Shown: positions 63,266 through 64,000 of the stretch, in pieces
How the letters are laid out: every line of letters begins with the position of its first letter
How positions within the stretch are numbered: the stretch's first letter is position 1
Source: Naasia sp. SYSU D00948
GTDB lineage: Bacteria > Actinomycetota > Actinomycetes > Actinomycetales > Microbacteriaceae
NCBI RefSeq assembly: GCF_017916515.1
Contig: NZ_JAFMTA010000001.1
Location: 1,787,127-1,851,126, forward strand
Direction: 5' to 3'
DNA length: 64,000 nucleotides
The notes under the pieces: generated by a model
Seen by the model: the letters and a program-made list of their open reading frames with translations, nothing else
What the model was told of the DNA's origin: nothing
Database searches by the model: none
Program-made: the position numbers and the translations under genes

Positions 63266-64000
63266 GTGACGTCGGGACCGCGCGCGGCCGATCTGCGCCA
63301 CATCCCGCTCGGCATCCGCCTCGCGGGCCTGACGCGCGCGCCGCGCACGATCTACGAGGCGGTCGTCCGCTCCTTCCGCCGGTCCCTCGAGGTGCGGATC
63401 GTCGCCGTCACGGTCCTGCTGTCGGCGATCGCCATGCTCGGCACGGGCACGTACATGACGTACACGATCGGCAACGGCCTCTACGACGCGCGCGTCGAGC
63501 AGGTCACCGAGCAGTCCGCCCGGGCGACCCAGCTCGCGCAGTCCACGTTCGACACGACGACCGCGTCCGACGACAGCGCGCTGAGCCTGCTGCAGCTGTC
63601 GGTCATCGACCGGATCGGCTCGGTCGCGACCAACTACTCGGGCATCGCGTTCCTGCGGGCGCGCGGCACCCAGACGAACTTCGCCCTGCCCGACGTCGTG
63701 CGCGGCGAGGCCGACGACTACGTGAGCGACGACCTGAGGGCCAAGGTGACGTCGGGCCAGGCGGACCAGTACTGGCAGGCGGTGCGCGTGACCGGACCGG
63801 GCGACACGCAGCGGCCCGGCGTGGTCGTCGGCTCGGCCGTCCAGGTGCCCGGGGCAGGGCTCTACGAGCTGTACCTCCTCTACGACCTCTCCGAGGTGCA
63901 GCAGACGCTCACGTTCGTGCAGGGCACCATCGGGGTCGGGGGACTGGCGCTCATCCTGCTCATCGGGGCGGTCACGTGGATCGTCGTGCAGCTCGTCATC
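63266..64000 (+). CDS. mtrB: Sensor histidine kinase MtrB, N-terminal part
   Basis: The first 245 residues are present; the kinase core lies beyond the right edge. A basic cytoplasmic start is followed by a membrane helix (about 48-68, VAVTVLLSAIAMLGTG). A roughly 150-residue extracellular sensor (about 75-212) with NYSGIAFLRARG comes next, then the beginning of the second helix. The position next to mtrA and the sensor length match MtrB. GTG 63266 is preceded by GGAGAG. Confidence 0.93.
   Translation, partial: MTSGPRAADLRHIPLGIRLAGLTRAPRTIYEAVVRSFRRSLEVRIVAVTVLLSAIAMLGTGTYMTYTIGNGLYDARVEQVTEQSARATQLAQSTFDTTTASDDSALSLLQLSVIDRIGSVATNYSGIAFLRARGTQTNFALPDVVRGEADDYVSDDLRAKVTSGQADQYWQAVRVTGPGDTQRPGVVVGSAVQVPGAGLYELYLLYDLSEVQQTLTFVQGTIGVGGLALILLIGAVTWIVVQLVI

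Noticed and set aside
60694-63348. An 884-codon minus-strand frame spanning several genes
   Set aside because: Only its last 217 codons are a gene (DUF4129). The remainder is out of frame with the recognised 61344-62477 protein and runs antisense to mtrA.

Overview
The window is high-GC DNA with actinobacterial gene content throughout: WhiB, MtrA/MtrB, a DUF3499 protein, an F420-type luciferase-like oxidoreductase, a Tad/Flp pilus locus, and many start codons that sit directly behind a -10 hexamer. The gene order and the compact leaderless promoters suggest a member of the Microbacteriaceae. Genus cannot be fixed from the sequence alone. No rRNA, tRNA, CRISPR array, insertion sequence or phage gene was recognised.

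Layout. (1) 1-24.1 kb is a cell-surface and polysaccharide region. Two paralogous secreted giant proteins (beta-propeller, Fn3, LamG and PKD modules; the first runs off the left edge) flank an OafA-type acyltransferase with an SGNH domain. Next come a DUF1972-type glycosyltransferase, a TagD-like cytidylyltransferase, an O-antigen ligase/polymerase-like protein, an FrhB-like iron-sulphur protein, a GT2, two further GT4-type glycosyltransferases, an orphan NarL-type regulator with a degenerate receiver, an HAD-IIB phosphatase and a VanZ-like protein. No flippase, initiating transferase or chain-length regulator is visible, so the pathway continues elsewhere. (2) 24.2-31.6 kb holds mixed metabolic and hypothetical genes: small membrane proteins, a luciferase-like oxidoreductase, a CYTH phosphatase, an epimerase-like SDR, a glyoxalase-fold protein, an SRPBCC protein and a GH51 arabinofuranosidase. 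(3) 31.7-39.7 kb is a complete minus-strand Tad/Flp pilus locus: prepilin peptidase, Flp, TadE, TadG-like, CpaB, TadZ, TadA, TadB, TadC. A NarL-type two-component pair lies upstream on the same strand. (4) 42.4-64 kb is conserved actinobacterial core: manA, a GlxA-like AraC regulator, galE, whiB2-like, a giant GT2 membrane protein, a DUF5719 protein, a zincin-like protein, a DUF3499 protein, ahcY, an MFS transporter, RDD and SpoIIM proteins, the DUF58-MoxR-DUF4350-DUF4129 operon, mtrA and the start of mtrB.

How the parts fit. The window is dominated by envelope functions: capsule or exopolysaccharide synthesis and modification, surface adhesin-like proteins, adhesive pili, nucleotide-sugar supply (ManA, GalE) and envelope or septation control (WhiB2-like, MtrAB).

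The less expected signals are regulatory. Both giant-protein leaders carry tandem TACCCG repeats. A promoter-like 24-bp element occurs three times around the orphan regulator, and two of its copies precede small ORFs that overlap the next start codon. A promoter-hairpin-terminator unit near 24.5 kb may be a small RNA or attenuator. A 14-bp intercistronic hairpin separates the Flp pilin gene from tadE. At least eight genes have a -10 hexamer exactly six bases before the start codon. None of these amounts to a proven new system; the leader repeats and the triple element are the best leads.
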